Assembly (NCBI GenBank): GCA_029721435.1
Contig: CM056583.1
Coordinates: 47,335,120-47,399,119, forward strand
Origin: Gymnothorax reevesii
Lineage: Eukaryota > Chordata > Actinopteri > Anguilliformes > Muraenidae
Reading direction: 5' to 3'
Length of the DNA: 64,000 nucleotides
The stretch's first letter is position 1, and each line of letters begins with the position of its first letter. Both the position numbers and the translations under genes were made by a program. This document shows, one piece after another, positions 24,040 through 34,451 of the stretch. A model generated the notes under the pieces. That model did not search any database. It saw nothing but the letters and a program-made list of their open reading frames with translations, and was not told where the DNA came from.

Positions 24040-24918
24040 GGTATTCTCCTAGGCCAACATCTAGCCCAGCTGGACAGCATTACAAAGATGCTGGAGTCAC
24101 TCACTACCAGCATGAAAAACCATTCTGGTCAGTGGCAACGGTTACAAGTCCACCCTTACCCAGTTCCAGCCACCCCAGTGCAGGTTCTTGTTGCTGCCAC
24201 CTCCCAACTCCTACGATGGTCAACCTTGTACATGCCATCCCAGTGCTCCGAGGCTTTTGAGTTATGACCTTTTGCATTTTTCATAGATCAGATCCGCATT
24301 GCATACATCAACAATACATCTGACTGAATAAGCTTGTGAATTGTGTACTGCTGTATGGGATGCCGACTTTCCGGTGTGCCATTCCATGAGTTCATTCATG
24401 GCCCAAATGTGGAAGGTGCTTCACTGGTTGATGCATGGACACAATGCAGTAAGAGAGCTGCCACAACTACTCCAAGGGAATAGTTCTGTCTCTGACCACA
24501 TAGTTGAATTCTGCGCCCTAGCAGTTACTGCAAGCTGATATCTTTGCATTCAATATGATGTTTTCCTGAATGGCTTGTCCTGTGACTCTAAGACAAACTA
24601 TTCACCCGTGTTCTACCTGAGGAGTTTGACTGAATGATTGACCTTGCCATTCGCGTTGACCAGTGTCTTACCTGCCACATACATACACCCACTCCCTGTT
24701 CCGCTCTTCCGGTTGCCCCTCCAGTCCCATCCTTCGCACCCAGTTCTTCCCAGAGTCTTGCCATCAATCCTGAGTCCAGCGAACCTATCCAAATTAATTG
24801 CACACACTTGACTCCTACTGAATGCCAGAACTGCATGTCCTCTTGTTCCTGTCTCGACATCAACGAACCAATCCACTTCATCGCATCCAGTCCGCTAAAA
24901 GCCAGCTCTCATCAGTAA
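24040..24918 (+). pseudogene. Degenerate Ty3/gypsy retrotransposon gag
   Basis: An intact gag would assemble the element's particle and bind its RNA. Recognisable blocks in order: a QLDSITKMLESL coiled-coil-like N-terminus (about 24075); (F)IDQIRIAYI (24280); TAVWDADFPVC (24345); a LLQGNSSVSDHIVEF block matching LRQGSRSVADYAVEF-type gag (24460); EEFDxMIDLAIRVDQ (24620); and EPIQINCTHLTPTE followed by CxxxxxxHFIASSPLK (24785), a ruined CCHC zinc knuckle in which the first Cys pair is no longer spaced CxxC. Stops and frameshifts break every block apart; the longest open stretches are 24341-24538 and 24634-24918. Protease, reverse transcriptase and integrase are absent. I infer an old 5' fragment. 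Confidence 0.7.
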
Positions 24919-24981
24919 AAGGGGAATTACTGGTGAGCATATATAAACTTCTCCTGCTACCTCAGTCATGTCTCTAATCTA

Positions 24982-26588
24982 CAACCCCAATTCCGAAATA
25001 CTTCAGACGAAGTGTAAATTGTGAATAAAATCAAAATGCAATGACTTTCAGAGCACATCAGCTAATGTTATTTACAATAGAACATAGATGACATTTCAAA
25101 TGTTGAAACTGAGACATTTTACATTTTTATACACAAAATGAGCTCATTTCAAATTTCCTGGCTGCAACAGGTCTCTAAAAAGTTGGGACACAGGCAAAAA
25201 AAAGGGCTGAAATATTTAAATCGCTTTAAGAGAATCAGCTGATGGAACATTTAGCAAGTAATTAAATTAACTGGCATCAGGTGTGTAACATGATTGGCCA
25301 TAAAAGTGATGTCTTAAAGAGGCTGAGTCACTCAGAAGTAAAGATGGCCAGAGGCTCTCCAACCTGTGATGGCTTGCATAAAAAAATTGTGGAATACTTT
25401 AAAAACAATGTTCCTCAACATCAAATTGCAAAGGCTTTGAAGCTCTCATCATCGATAGTGCATAACATTATCAAAAGATTCAGAAAAACTGGTAAAATCT
25501 CTGTGCGTAAGGGACAAGGCCGAAGACCATTATTGGATGCCTACGATCCTCAGGCCCTCAGATGTCACTGCATCACTCACCGGGATGATTCTCTCAATGA
25601 CATTACTAAATGGATCCAGGAATACTTCAAGAAACCACTGTCTGTAAACACAGCCCGCTGTGCCATCCACAGATGCCACCTAAAATTCTATCATGCAAAA
25701 AGGAAGCCATTGTTGACCATGATCCAGAAGCGCTGTCATGTCCTGTGGGCCAAGGCTCATTTAAAATGGACTGTAGCAAAGCGGTAAAGTGTCCTGTGGT
25801 CAGACGAGTCCAAATTTGACATTCCTGTTGGAAATCATGGGTGTCGTGTCCTCTGGGCAAAAGAGGAGAAAGACCACCCCTCCTGTTATCAGCGTTCAGT
25901 TCAAAAGCCAGCATCTCTAATGCTATGGGAATGCATTAGTGCGTATGGTGTGGGACACTTGCATGTTTTAAAAAGCACCATGAATTCTGAAAGGTATATA
26001 AAGGTTTTAGAGCAATATGTGCTCCCCTCCAGACGACATCTATTTCTAGAAAGGCCTTGTGTATCTCAACAAGACAATGCAAAACCACAAACTGCAGGTA
26101 TTACAACAGCATGGCTTCGTAGTAGAAGAGTCCGAGTGCTGAACTGGCCTGCCTGTAGTCCTGATCTTTCACCAATTAAGAACATTTGGCATATAATTCA
26201 ACAAAAGGTCCATCAAAGGAGACCCAAAACTTTCCAGCAGCTGGAAGCCTGTATTAAACAAGAGTGGAGTGAAATTCCAATGGCTAAACTCAATAAACTT
26301 TGCCTCCTCAATGCCCAGATGCCTCCACTCTGTGTTAAAAAGAAGAGGGGATGCTACACCATGGTAAACAGGTCCCTGTCCCAACTTTTATGAGACCTGT
26401 AGCAGCCATCGAATTTGAAATGAGCTCATTTTATGGAAAAAAATTGTAAAATTTCTCAGTTTCAACATTTGCCATGTTATCTCTGTTCTATTGTGAATAA
26501 AATACTGGCTGGCGTGCTTTAAAAGTCATTGCATTTTGATTTTATTCACAATTTACACTTTGTCCCAACTATTTCGGAATTGGGGTTG
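24982..26588 (+). mobile_element. Tc1-like transposon, family A, copy 3 (1607 bp, best preserved)
   Basis: Perfect-length ends CAACCCCAATTCCGAAAT at both termini, flanked by TA (24980-24981 and 26589-26590). TIRs of about 210 bp hold two direct repeats each: outer (A)CAAAGTGTAAATTG-type, preceded by GTTGGGA on the right and by a mutated CTTCAGA on the left, and inner AGTTGGGACACAGGC on the left or CCCAACTTTTATGAGACC on the right. It inserted into the gypsy gag-pol relic, so it is younger than that element. It carries the least damaged transposase of the window. Confidence 0.97.
25344..26393 (+). pseudogene. Nearly full-length Tc1 (DD34E) transposase with one stop, family A copy 3
   Basis: One frame of 350 codons runs from MARGSPTCDG to NRSLSQLL with a single internal stop; an in-frame upstream ATG exists at 25281 but MARGSP is shared by the family. 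N-terminal half: two helix-turn-helix units (HQIAKALKLSSS...[11 protein letters not shown]) with the GQGRRP hook between, then ITKWIQEYFKKPLS. Catalytic half: SDESKFD (first Asp), QQDNAKPQT (second Asp), and PDLSPIK 34 residues later, where the required Glu is Lys (GAG to AAG). The stop TAA at 25785-25787 sits where sister copies have CAA in AKWQSVLW, and the preceding Trp is Arg. All three changes are simple transitions. Loss of the Glu alone would make it inactive. Confidence 0.95.
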
Positions 26589-26590
26589 TA

Positions 26591-27730
26591 ATAGTTAGCT
26601 ATAATTTAGGTTTGCTGACTGTCCTCCATCTAGAGACACTAGGTTTGCTGAGAAGTTAGTTTGTTAGTATTGTTTTCTACAACTGTAAAGCCCAACAGCT
26701 GTAGCTGTTGTCACTTAGCTGTACTCGGTTATCACTTAGGTTCCCATTTATTTTAATCTGGTTAGCTTTGGTTCCCAAAGCATGGTTATAGGCTATATTA
26801 GCAACTTGGCTACATAGTTCAAAAAATTGTCTCTACTAAGTTCCAGTTTTGATTATCAGAAATGAATATTTAATCCCTAAATTGCTAAGAATATTCTCAA
26901 GTGTCTCCTCATCACAATTATGTTAGCAATAGCAACAGGGCTGAATAATGTAACTAGCTATTCGCCGTGCTTAACATTTATGTTAACCAGCTTGTGTCAC
27001 CATGTTATCACAGTTTGAATGAATTTCTAAAGGCATCTCCTCATACATGAAATTATTCACTTTTCATGAATACAGTTGGCAAAGTTAGCTGCTTGCCGTA
27101 TGCCTTTCAGTGTTTTACTTTCTTACCAATATGTCAGTTTTTGATTGCATGAAGTCAGCTACCGGAGCTCTATTGCCAGAAATATGAAAGTTTGCCCAAG
27201 AAACAATGTAACAACATGAAACTGGGTCAAAATCTCAGCTTTGTCTTGTCGGAACGACTGTTATTGTTGTTATATGAGCTATTAACTGCGTGCAGGGTTT
27301 TAGCAAAAGTTGCTTAGTAAGCAACAAAATCCGAACACAAGTGATCAGCTTGACAACATGGGTAAACAGCAACGTGTCTCGCCTGACCACGTGTGATCCA
27401 ATCACCCAAAAATGCATGTTATTACCAAATGTAAACAGGGCCAAAGATGACCACTCTGAATCGGATAATATTTTGATATACTGACACAGATTTTTTACTC
27501 AACAACATGGCCTCTGCATTTTCAGCTCATTTACTTAGTATATTATTTGGACATAGGTTTCATCTAATGGGGGACAAGGAAACATTTCCAATAGCTTTGC
27601 AAAGGGCTGAAACATAAAGTTGAACTTAAACTCTCGCGCTCACACTCTTTAAACTGAAAATTTGTTAATGTTTAATTTATTTTAATGTTTACATTTGTGC
27701 CATTGTCCAAAACAAAAATGTACATTTATA
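26591..27730. other. No gene recognised
   Basis: AT-rich DNA with recurring TTAGC phrases. A pair of complementary frames at 27235-27484 has no domain. No transposon ends. Confidence 0.4.
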
Positions 27731-27810
27731 TACAGTGCCGTGAAAAAGTCTTTGCCCCCTTCCTGATTTTTTACTTTTTTGCATATTTTTCACACTTAAT
27801 GTTTCAGATC

Positions 27811-28164
27811 CATCCATCCATTTTCTATACCCGCTTATTCCTCACTAGGGTCACGGGGCGAGCTGGAGCCTATCCCAGCTGACTACGAGCAAAGGCAGGG
27901 ACCCACCCTGAACAGCTTGCCAATCCATCGCAGGGCGCACACACCATTCACTCTCACACTCATACCTATGGGCAATTTGGTGTCTCCAATTTGCCTGATA
28001 TGCATGTCTTTGGACTGTGGGAGGAAACCGGAGTGCCCGGCGAAAACCCACGGAACACGGGGAGAACATGCAAACTCCACACAGAAAGGCCCCAGGCCGG
28101 ATTCAAACCCACGACCTTCTTGCTGTGAGGCAGCAATGCTAACCACTGTGCCACCGTGCCGCCC
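27811..28164 (-). mobile_element. V-SINE (tRNA-derived), minus orientation
   Basis: Reading the minus strand from 28164: GGGCGGCACGGTGGCACAG, an A box in TGGCACAGTGGTTAGCA, a B box GGGTTTGAATCC, then the V-SINE central domain with GTGTGGAGTTTGCATGTTCT and CCTCC...ACAGTCCAAAGACATG, and an ATGGATGGATG tail at 27811. It is flanked by an exact 12-bp duplication, ATGTTTCAGATC (27799-27810 and 28165-28176), the mark of LINE-mediated insertion. The tRNA-like head is a pol III promoter, not a tRNA gene. It is nearly full length and relatively young, since it interrupts a Tc1 end. Confidence 0.92.
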
Positions 28165-28490
28165 ATGTTTCAGATCATCAAACAAATTTTAATAAAAGAA
28201 AAACATTACCCGAGTAAACACAAAATGCAGTTTTTAAGTGATGATTTAATTTATTTAGGGGGAAAAGCTATCCAAACCTACCTGGCTCTATGTGAAAAAG
28301 TAATTGCCGCCCACCCCCCACCCCCTTGTTAAATCATGAATTAACTGTGATTTACCACATTCTTTGAGTCCAGTTTCACCAGCCACACCCAGGCCTGATT
28401 ACTGCCAGATGTGTTGAATCAAGAAATCACTTAAATATAACCTGTCTGACAAAGTGAAGTAGGCTAAAAGATCTCAAAAAGCAGCATGTC

Positions 28491-29525
28491 ATGCCGCGAA
28501 CTAAAGAAATTCAAGAACAGATGAGAAACAAAGAATTTATTGTACAAAAGTAAAATCTATCAGTTTGGAAAGGGTTACAAAGCAATTTCTAAGGCTTTGG
28601 GACTCCGGCAAATCACGGTGAGAGCCTTCATCCACAAATGGAGAAAACTTGGAACAGTGGTGAGCCTTCCCAGGAGTGGCCGGCTTACTAAAATTACTCC
28701 AAGAGCGCATCAACTACTCATCCAGGAGGTCACAAAAAAACCCAAAACAACATCTGAAGAACTGCAGGACTCATTTGTCTCAGTTAAAGTCAGTGTTCAT
28801 GATTCAACTAGAAGACAGAGACTGGACAAAAAATGGCATCCATGGGAGAGTTACAAGGTGAAAACCACTGCTGACCAAAAAAAACTTGAAGGCTCGTCTC
28901 ACATTTGCTAAAATACATCTTGATGATCCCCAAGACTTTTGGGAAAATATTCTGTGGACTGACGAGACATAAGTTGAACTTTTTGGAAGGTGTGCGTCCC
29001 ATTACATCACCATAAAACTAACACAGCATTTCATAAAAAGAACATCAGACCAAAAGTCAAACATGGTGGTGGTAGTGTGATGGTTTGGGGCTGCTTTGCT
29101 GCTTCAGGACCTGGACAACTTGTCATAATTGAGGGAACCATGAATTCTGCTCTCTACCAGAAAGTCCTGAAGGAGAATGTCCAACCCTCAGATTGTGATC
29201 TCGAGCTCAAGCGTATTTGGGTTATGCAGCAGGACAATGATCTGAAACACACCAGCGAGTCCACCTCTGAATGGCTTAAAAAAACAAAATGAAGATTTTG
29301 GAGTAGCCTTGTCAAAGTCCGGGCTTAAATTCTATTGAGATGCAGTGGCACGACCTTTATCAGGCCATTCTAGCTCAAAATCCCTCCAATGTAGCTGAAT
29401 TAAATTAATTCTGCAAAGAGGAGTGGGCTAAAATTCTTCCACATTGATGTGAAAGACTCATTGCCAGTTATTGCAAACATTTGATTGCAGTTGTAGTCGC
29501 CAAGGGTGGCACAACAAGTTATTAG
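28491..29525 (+). pseudogene. Broken Tc1 (DD34E) transposase, family D
   Basis: Begins MPRTKEIQEQM at 28491 and can be followed to the C-terminus near 29525. The helix-turn-helix blocks KGYKAISKALGL and ITVRAFIHKWRK are clear, as are GGGSVMVWGCFAASG, QQDNDLKHT (second Asp) and SIEMQWHD (final Glu, at about 29335). The first Asp survives in WTDET but the next codon is a stop (ACA TAA, near 28970). Other damage: about 14 extra bases near 28530 after MRNKE, a frameshift near 28850 and another near 29292. Inactive. Confidence 0.93.
28540..28911 (+). other. Longest surviving open stretch of the family D transposase
   Basis: Part of the pseudogene just described, not a separate gene. It holds the two DNA-binding helix-turn-helix units and the linker (PRSGRLTKITPRA, VSVHDSTRRQRL). 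The frame goes wrong after RLDKK, and the stop at 28911 precedes the first catalytic Asp, so any product could at most bind DNA. Confidence 0.6.
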
Positions 29526-29750
29526 GATTTAGGGGACAATTACTTTTTTAACATAGGGCCAGGTAGGTTTGGATAAATTTTTACCCTTAAAAAATGAACT
29601 CATCATTTCAAAACTGCATTTTGTATTCACTTGGTTTGTCTTTGTCTCATATTAAAATTTGTTTGATGACCTGAAACATTTAAACGTGACAAATAGGCAA
29701 AAAAAAGAAGAAATCAGGAAGGGGGGAAATACTTTTTCACAGCACTGATA

Positions 29751-30027
29751 TAGCAACACATACAATTTTGAAATATTTGGTGTACATAAAATGGGATATT
29801 GGTTTTGAGCCATGATACATCAACTACAACTTAAAAGCTCAGAAAATTGTTTTGATTTTGTTGTGTGGTCAGCTCTTTCTGCTTGATTGCACATTGTTTA
29901 GAATTTTGCCTATCCCGTCAGGTTGAGTAGAACTCTTTGACCAATCCTCAAGAATTTGGTCACAAAATAGCCGTAGCAATGGGCAACTTAAATATTCCTT
30001 TGCATTATCCTGGGTCAACGTGTGACC
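29751..30027. other. Probable left end of the family E Tc1 relic
   Basis: Directly follows the family D element and precedes the next transposase. I cannot find the mate of any end sequence here, so the limit of the element is not defined. Confidence 0.3.
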
Positions 30028-31016
30028 ATGCCGCACCTAGGTCAAAATCAGCGAGAGTATGCTCACTGGTGGAATGTGGCAAAGACAGGTTGCAAGGAAC
30101 CTGGGCGTCCACGTGTCGACTATATCACGTCTCTGGAGCCAGTATAATGAAACAGGAAGCACTGGTGATCGACCACATGCCCCCAGACCACGTGTCACCA
30201 CCCCTCAGCAGGATCACCATATTCGCCTCCAGCACCTGCGCAATCGCTTCCTGCCAGCTACAGTCACTGCTGCTCAGACCAGAGGTCGTCACCAGAACTG
30301 GATTACCGACCAAACTGTACGCAACCACCTGTGTGAAGTCGACTTACACAACCAACGTCCCCGCCGTGGTTTGGTGTTGACTCCTGCATGTCGCCGCGTC
30401 CGTCTGCGATGGTCAAGGGCACATTCGGGCTGGAATGCTCTCAGGTGGAACAGGGTGCTCTTCTCCGATGAATCGAGGTTCAAGTTGAGTGTGTCTGACG
30501 GAAGACTGCGTGTATGGCATAGGCGACAGGAACGTTATACTGACACTACTATGCTGCAGCGTGACCGCTGAGGTGGACCCAGTGTAATGGTTTGGGCTGG
30601 AATAAGCAGTAGACACAAGACAGACCTCATTTTCATCGATGGAAACCTCAGTGCCGCCCGTTACCGTGACGACATCCTTACCCCTGTCACAGTTCCACTC
30701 ATCCATCGCTATCGCCTAATGCTGCAACAGGATAACGCGAGACCACATGTCGCCAGAGTCTGTCAGGACTACCTGAGGCAGAATAATGTTCAGTGTCTTG
30801 ATTGGCCTGCTTATTCCCCAGATTTAAACCCTTTAGAACATCTATGGAATATTCTGGATTGCCGAGTGAGAAGGCGTGATCCAGAACCAGCCACAGTCCA
30901 ACAGTTGCATCAAGCACTCCAGGAGGAGTGGGACTGAAATTCGGCATTTGATTGACTCCATGCATCGCAGAATCCAGGCTGTGTGTGACGCCAGAGGAGG
31001 CCATACAAGATACTGA
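30028..31016 (+). pseudogene. Broken Tc1 (DD34E) transposase, family E
   Basis: Starts MPHLGQNQRE at 30028. After a one-base loss near 30056 the frame continues as MLTGGMWQRQVARNLGVHVS, a helix-turn-helix, then ETGSTGDRPHAPRPR, FSDESRF (first Asp), MVWAGISSRHKTDL, QQDNARPHVAR (second Asp) and PDLNPLEHLW with the final Glu exactly 34 residues on. All three catalytic residues are kept. Lesions: the one-base loss, a TGA at 30569-30571 where a CGA Arg codon is expected (CpG decay), and loss of roughly 14-17 bases after QEEWD near 30935, after which IRHLIDSMHRRIQ...GGHTRY follows in another frame. A Tcb1-like lineage, different from A, B and D. Confidence 0.9.
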
Positions 31017-31178
31017 CTTCGGTGATCCAGGAATAATCTGTTCTTCATTCCTGACTCTAAAACAGTGTTTTATTGATTTGAATCTTAATATTTGTTATGT
31101 TTTGTTAAATTTATTGTAAGAAAATGACGTGTTGCAATAAACCCAAGTGTTGCTTTGGAAGTTTTAGTCAGTATATAT
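31017..31178. other. 3' flank of the family E transposase
   Basis: AT-rich DNA with AATAAAC near 31137. It should include the right end of family E but I cannot identify it. Confidence 0.3.
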
Positions 31179-31429
31179 ATACACATGAAGAGTTTGTTTC
31201 CAAAACGCAATATATCCATTTTACACAATTTGAGTAAATCAGCTTTTTCTTTGTAGGCGCCCATTGCATTTTATAAAAAAACAAACTTTGGCCATGAAGA
31301 AATACACCTTATCGTATGAATTCCTAAAAACAGATTATTGCTCCATGTGTAAGAGGCACAGGACTACCGGTCTATGGCATTATCTCAATTTTTGCAATTT
31401 TGGCACTTATTGCGTTTTGCGTAACTCTT

Positions 31430-31436
<7 letters not shown>
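31179..31436. mobile_element. Short TIR MITE (~255 bp), TA-flanked
   Basis: The left arm has ATGAAGAGTT then AAAACGCAATA (31184-31212). The right arm, reverse-complemented, has ATGAAGAGTTACGCAAAACG then CAATA (31408-31433). Both ends run into TATA-rich DNA, so a TA duplication is possible, as for Tc1/mariner MITEs. The right end merges into a CA microsatellite. No coding capacity. Confidence 0.7.

Positions 31437-31470
<34 letters not shown>
31435..31470. repeat. (AC)n microsatellite
   Basis: About 14 AC units followed by (AT)4. It grew directly from the TATACACAC end of the neighbouring MITE, a common origin of microsatellites. Confidence 0.95.
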
Positions 31471-31471
<1 letters not shown>

Positions 31472-32429
31472 AGTTTCTTTTTTTTTTTAAGTAATACATT
31501 AGTCTGATTGTATCATTAAATCCTGTCAAAAAAATAGTCAAGACCACTGTCATGATTTCATTATCCACCTGGGCTGGCTGCCCTGCCAAACATCCACCTC
31601 TGAGTGACCTTCCCACAACCTCCTACTAGCTCTGCGGCCACATGAGCCTGACATTGTTAGTGAAAATTTCACTTTACACATAATGAACTCACTGAGCAGA
31701 GACATTTTATTTGGCAATAAGGCATCTTTATAGACTCTGGTGAATCTGCTGACTGATAACTCACAGCAGTGATGGCAGCAGAGCCAGTGGCCTTGCTTTG
31801 CATCACAGGCAGTTTCCCCTCATTTTTCCTCATATTGCTGCTTGTCCTCCTCTGAAGCTGTTTGCCACTGAAGAGTGATATAGCATCCCAGCATGATGAA
31901 TCAATACCCACAGTTCTTCAGAGCGTTCCAGGGCATTTTAATGAGGAACCCAGCCTGGAACAGCAGTCTATTCATGGCAGAAAACTAAGTGATTTGGCTG
32001 TCATGACTGCCCTGGCAGAAGCCTGCAGAGATGGAGATCAAGAGTCAACATCAGTCTATATCTGGGAACTCTACGAGTAAGAATGGCACTTCTGTCCCAC
32101 TCAAAATAGAGCAGCTGGCAGCGAATAGGGTATTGACTCTGCACTGGTGATCCATTGCAGTTACCTTCTCACAAAAATTACTCAAACACTGATGATCCCC
32201 ACGATTACTCCAAACCTCTAAGCTTCACTTCCAGTCTTGAAGGCTCTTGACTGCAGGATACTCTCTCATTGCTCTGGTGACTCTGACAATTATGAAATCA
32301 AAATACTTGGAGCAGAATTAAGCAGGTGAGGACCTATCCTTTCCTAGCAGGCCTTTAAATCACCAAGATCTGCTTTGAAATTGCATATTTATGGTATTTC
32401 TGGATCCTCGAGGGTGGCAAAATGATTCA
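31471..32429. other. No gene recognised
   Basis: Complementary frames at 31669-32080 have no recognisable domain. No transposon ends. Confidence 0.4.
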
Positions 32430-32432
32430 TAA

Positions 32433-33306
32433 GCCCCGGTCACACCAGATTGGAGGTGCCACTGCGGAGCTTGCACGGCATAAGCCGCAGTGGCGCCGCT
32501 ATGATCTCCATGGTTCCTCAGTAGTTCCGCAATTGATTGTCGTAGCACCGCAGAAAACTGTCAAAACCGCAGACCCTCACGGTGGCACGGAGGAAACGTT
32601 AAACATGTTCAAAACTTCCGCAGTGCAACCGCAGGTTGGACCAATCGCCGTGGCACCGCCATGACCGCCGTGGAGCCGTACAAGGACCTCAGTAGCACCT
32701 CCATCACCGTCGTGCCTCCGAAGTACAACCACCGTGCAATCGCCAAAAAAGTAGACAGGTGATCCTACAGCTATCCCGTGGTAGTTATGGCGGTGTTAAG
32801 ACGGAGCTACCACGGGAGCACTGCGGGTATGGGGGTGCTTCCACAAAGTCATTTTTAACTCTTGTGCCACGTTTCGGTGGCTTCACTATAGGAATAAATC
32901 ATCAGCAGACAAAATATTACAATGAATTTCAAACGAAAACCACCTCTCATTTATAGTTAACACGTAGCCTACCTGCTGCCGCAGCACGACCGCCGTAGCA
33001 CCTCAGTAATATCGCCATCCCCGCAGTAGCACTTCACTGGCCGCTCAACGCTGCCGCCAACACCGCAATACTGCCGCTAATAATCGCCGTGGCATCGCCA
33101 TCAAATCGTAGTGGCAACTTAATGGCATCGCCATGTCCTCAGTGACCCCACCATAATTCCGCCCTGGTTTCCCAGTAGCACCGCAAAGAAAAACACATGT
33201 TTGACGGGTTGGGGAAAACTATGAAAACACTACTGGCGCTGTCACTGCGGTGATGGCGATTTTGACAAAAATCCGAAGTGGCACCTCCAATCCGGTGTGA
33301 AGGGGG
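32433..33306. mobile_element. GC-rich TWA-type TIR element built of degenerate ~15-bp units (874 bp)
   Basis: TAA stands at 32430-32432 and 33307-33309. The left end is GCCCCGGTCACACCAGATTG and the right end, reverse-complemented, CCCCCTTCACACCGGATTG; both continue as GAGGTGCCACT(G/T)CGG. The interior is GC- and CpG-rich and consists largely of loose copies of a unit like CCGYNGTGGCACCGC (for example near 32545, 32580, 32645, 32670, 32995, 33085), in plus orientation on the left and mirrored in places on the right. There is no transposase frame. A 3-bp TAA duplication suggests a PIF/Harbinger-type enzyme; that is inference. Confidence 0.75.
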
Positions 33307-33309
33307 TAA

Positions 33310-33645
33310 TATGTAGCCAGAATGTTTTCCCTGAAGGTCTTTGTGATGCAAACCAATTATCAGCCATTAACTAGCTAAACCATGCATGCATTTTCAATAA
33401 TGATGATGACAATACTTGAGTCAATGTAATATCTGGTGAATGAATGTAGAAATATAGTATGTGCCACTACCTGTGTGTTTGCTTAATTGGCTCTTCCTAT
33501 GTTGCAGCAGTGTAGCAGGTTGTTCCTGTTAATTGATTCATTATTTCATTATCCCCTTGGTGCAATCAGGTGCAGCAAGTGATTGTGTTGTGTATATTGG
33601 TTGTGGGTGTTGGCTCAGTTGTGGTTGAATGATCATGATAGAAGG
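33310..33645. other. No gene recognised
   Basis: Unique AT-rich DNA between two transposon insertions. Confidence 0.4.
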
Positions 33646-34451
33646 GGTTATGCTAACCTCTTACTCCAAATTCCCTGCTGCCTAACAGCAAGAAGGTTGA
33701 GGGTTTGAATCCAGCCTGGGGCCTTTCTGTGTGGAGTTTGCATGTTCTCCCTGTGGGGTTTCCTCTGTGTGCTCTGGTTTCCTGCCACAGTTCAGACAAG
33801 TACATCAGACTATGTGGAAACATTAAATTGCCCGTAATCATGACAGTTAAAGGGATAGTTCACTTTTTTGAAGTGGGGTTGTATGAGCTACAAATTGCCA
33901 CTACTTACATTAGATGCAGTAGAAAGCTCTCTGATCTCCTTCAGGTAGCCGCACTAGGGCATAGTGCAGCTGACCGCTCCTGCGCGCAGTGAACTACCAT
34001 GTGCCTCGTGCAGGAACGCGTCAGTTGGTTAGTTCAAGAGCAACTGTGCTTTTTTCTGAGCAGCTAAAGTGCTTTAATTTTTTCTAAATATAGCGACCAA
34101 TTGAAATGGTGTATTTTCAGGTAGGACCTATCTTTTAGGCCGTGAAAATGCGCCGTTTGTGTTCCTGTTCAGTGTATCGCTGAAATTTCCATCCAGCACT
34201 ACGCCCTGCTGTAGCTACCTGGAGGAGATCAGCTCTTTCTATTGCATCCAATGTAAGTAGTGGCAGCTTGTAGCTCATACAACTCCACTTCAAAAAAGTG
34301 AACTATCCCTTTGATGGTGTGCTTGCACGGCGATGGACTGGTGAGCTGTCCTGGGCGGGTCCCTGCCTTTCGCCCATAGTCAGCTGGGATGGGCTCGAGC
34401 TCCCCTGGCAATCCTGGTGAAGGAAAAGCAGACATAGAGAATGGATGGATG
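33646..34451 (+). mobile_element. V-SINE split by a TTAA-type element
   Basis: The first part (about 33646-33846) has CAGCAAGAAGG, a B box GGGTTTGAATCC, GTGTGGAGTTTGCATGTTCT and the CCTGCCACAGTTCAGAC region. The 3' part (about 34315-34451) resumes with GGCGATGGACTGGTGAGCTG, CCCATAGTCAGCTGGGATGG and ends in the tail AGAATGGATGGATG. The A-box head is degenerate, so the copy is older than the one at 27.8 kb. The 460 bp between the parts are a separate TIR element. Confidence 0.85.
33851..34310. mobile_element. Non-autonomous TIR element (460 bp) inside the V-SINE
   Basis: Ends AGGGATAGTTCACTTTTTTG and its reverse complement at the right. The inverted match goes on for roughly 90 bases (AAGTGG(A/G)GTTGTATGAGCT...GCCACTACTTACATT). 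TTAA precedes it (33847-33850) and TTGA follows (34311-34314), a mutated TTAA duplication; a 3-bp TTA duplication is the alternative. No coding frame. It is younger than the SINE it splits. Confidence 0.85.

Larger units (their letters stand above)
27733..29748 (+). mobile_element. Tc1-like transposon, family D, with a V-SINE in its left end
   Basis: The ends CAGTGCCGTGAAAAAGT (left) and CAGTGCTGTGAAAAAGT (right, reverse-complemented) lie next to TA (27731-27732 and 29749-29750; one extra base at the right junction). Inner direct repeats GTGAAAAAGTAATTGCC (28290) and its mirror near 29540 show IR/DR ends. I recognise this as one of the most common teleost Tc1 families. 354 bp of the total are a V-SINE inserted in the left TIR; without it and one 12-bp duplication the element would be about 1.65 kb. 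Confidence 0.93.

Noticed and set aside
25281..26393. Long open frames with helix-turn-helix and catalytic motifs as host genes
   Set aside because: They sit between TA-flanked TIRs and carry the DD34E pattern; they are transposase pseudogenes, not host genes.
28111..28160. tRNA gene suggested by A- and B-box motifs
   Set aside because: The motifs belong to the head of a V-SINE with the V-SINE central domain, tail and a 12-bp target duplication; no cloverleaf is preserved.
29720..31170. TIRs for the family E Tc1
   Set aside because: I tried to pair sequences on both sides of the transposase and found no convincing inverted match, so only the pseudogene is reported.
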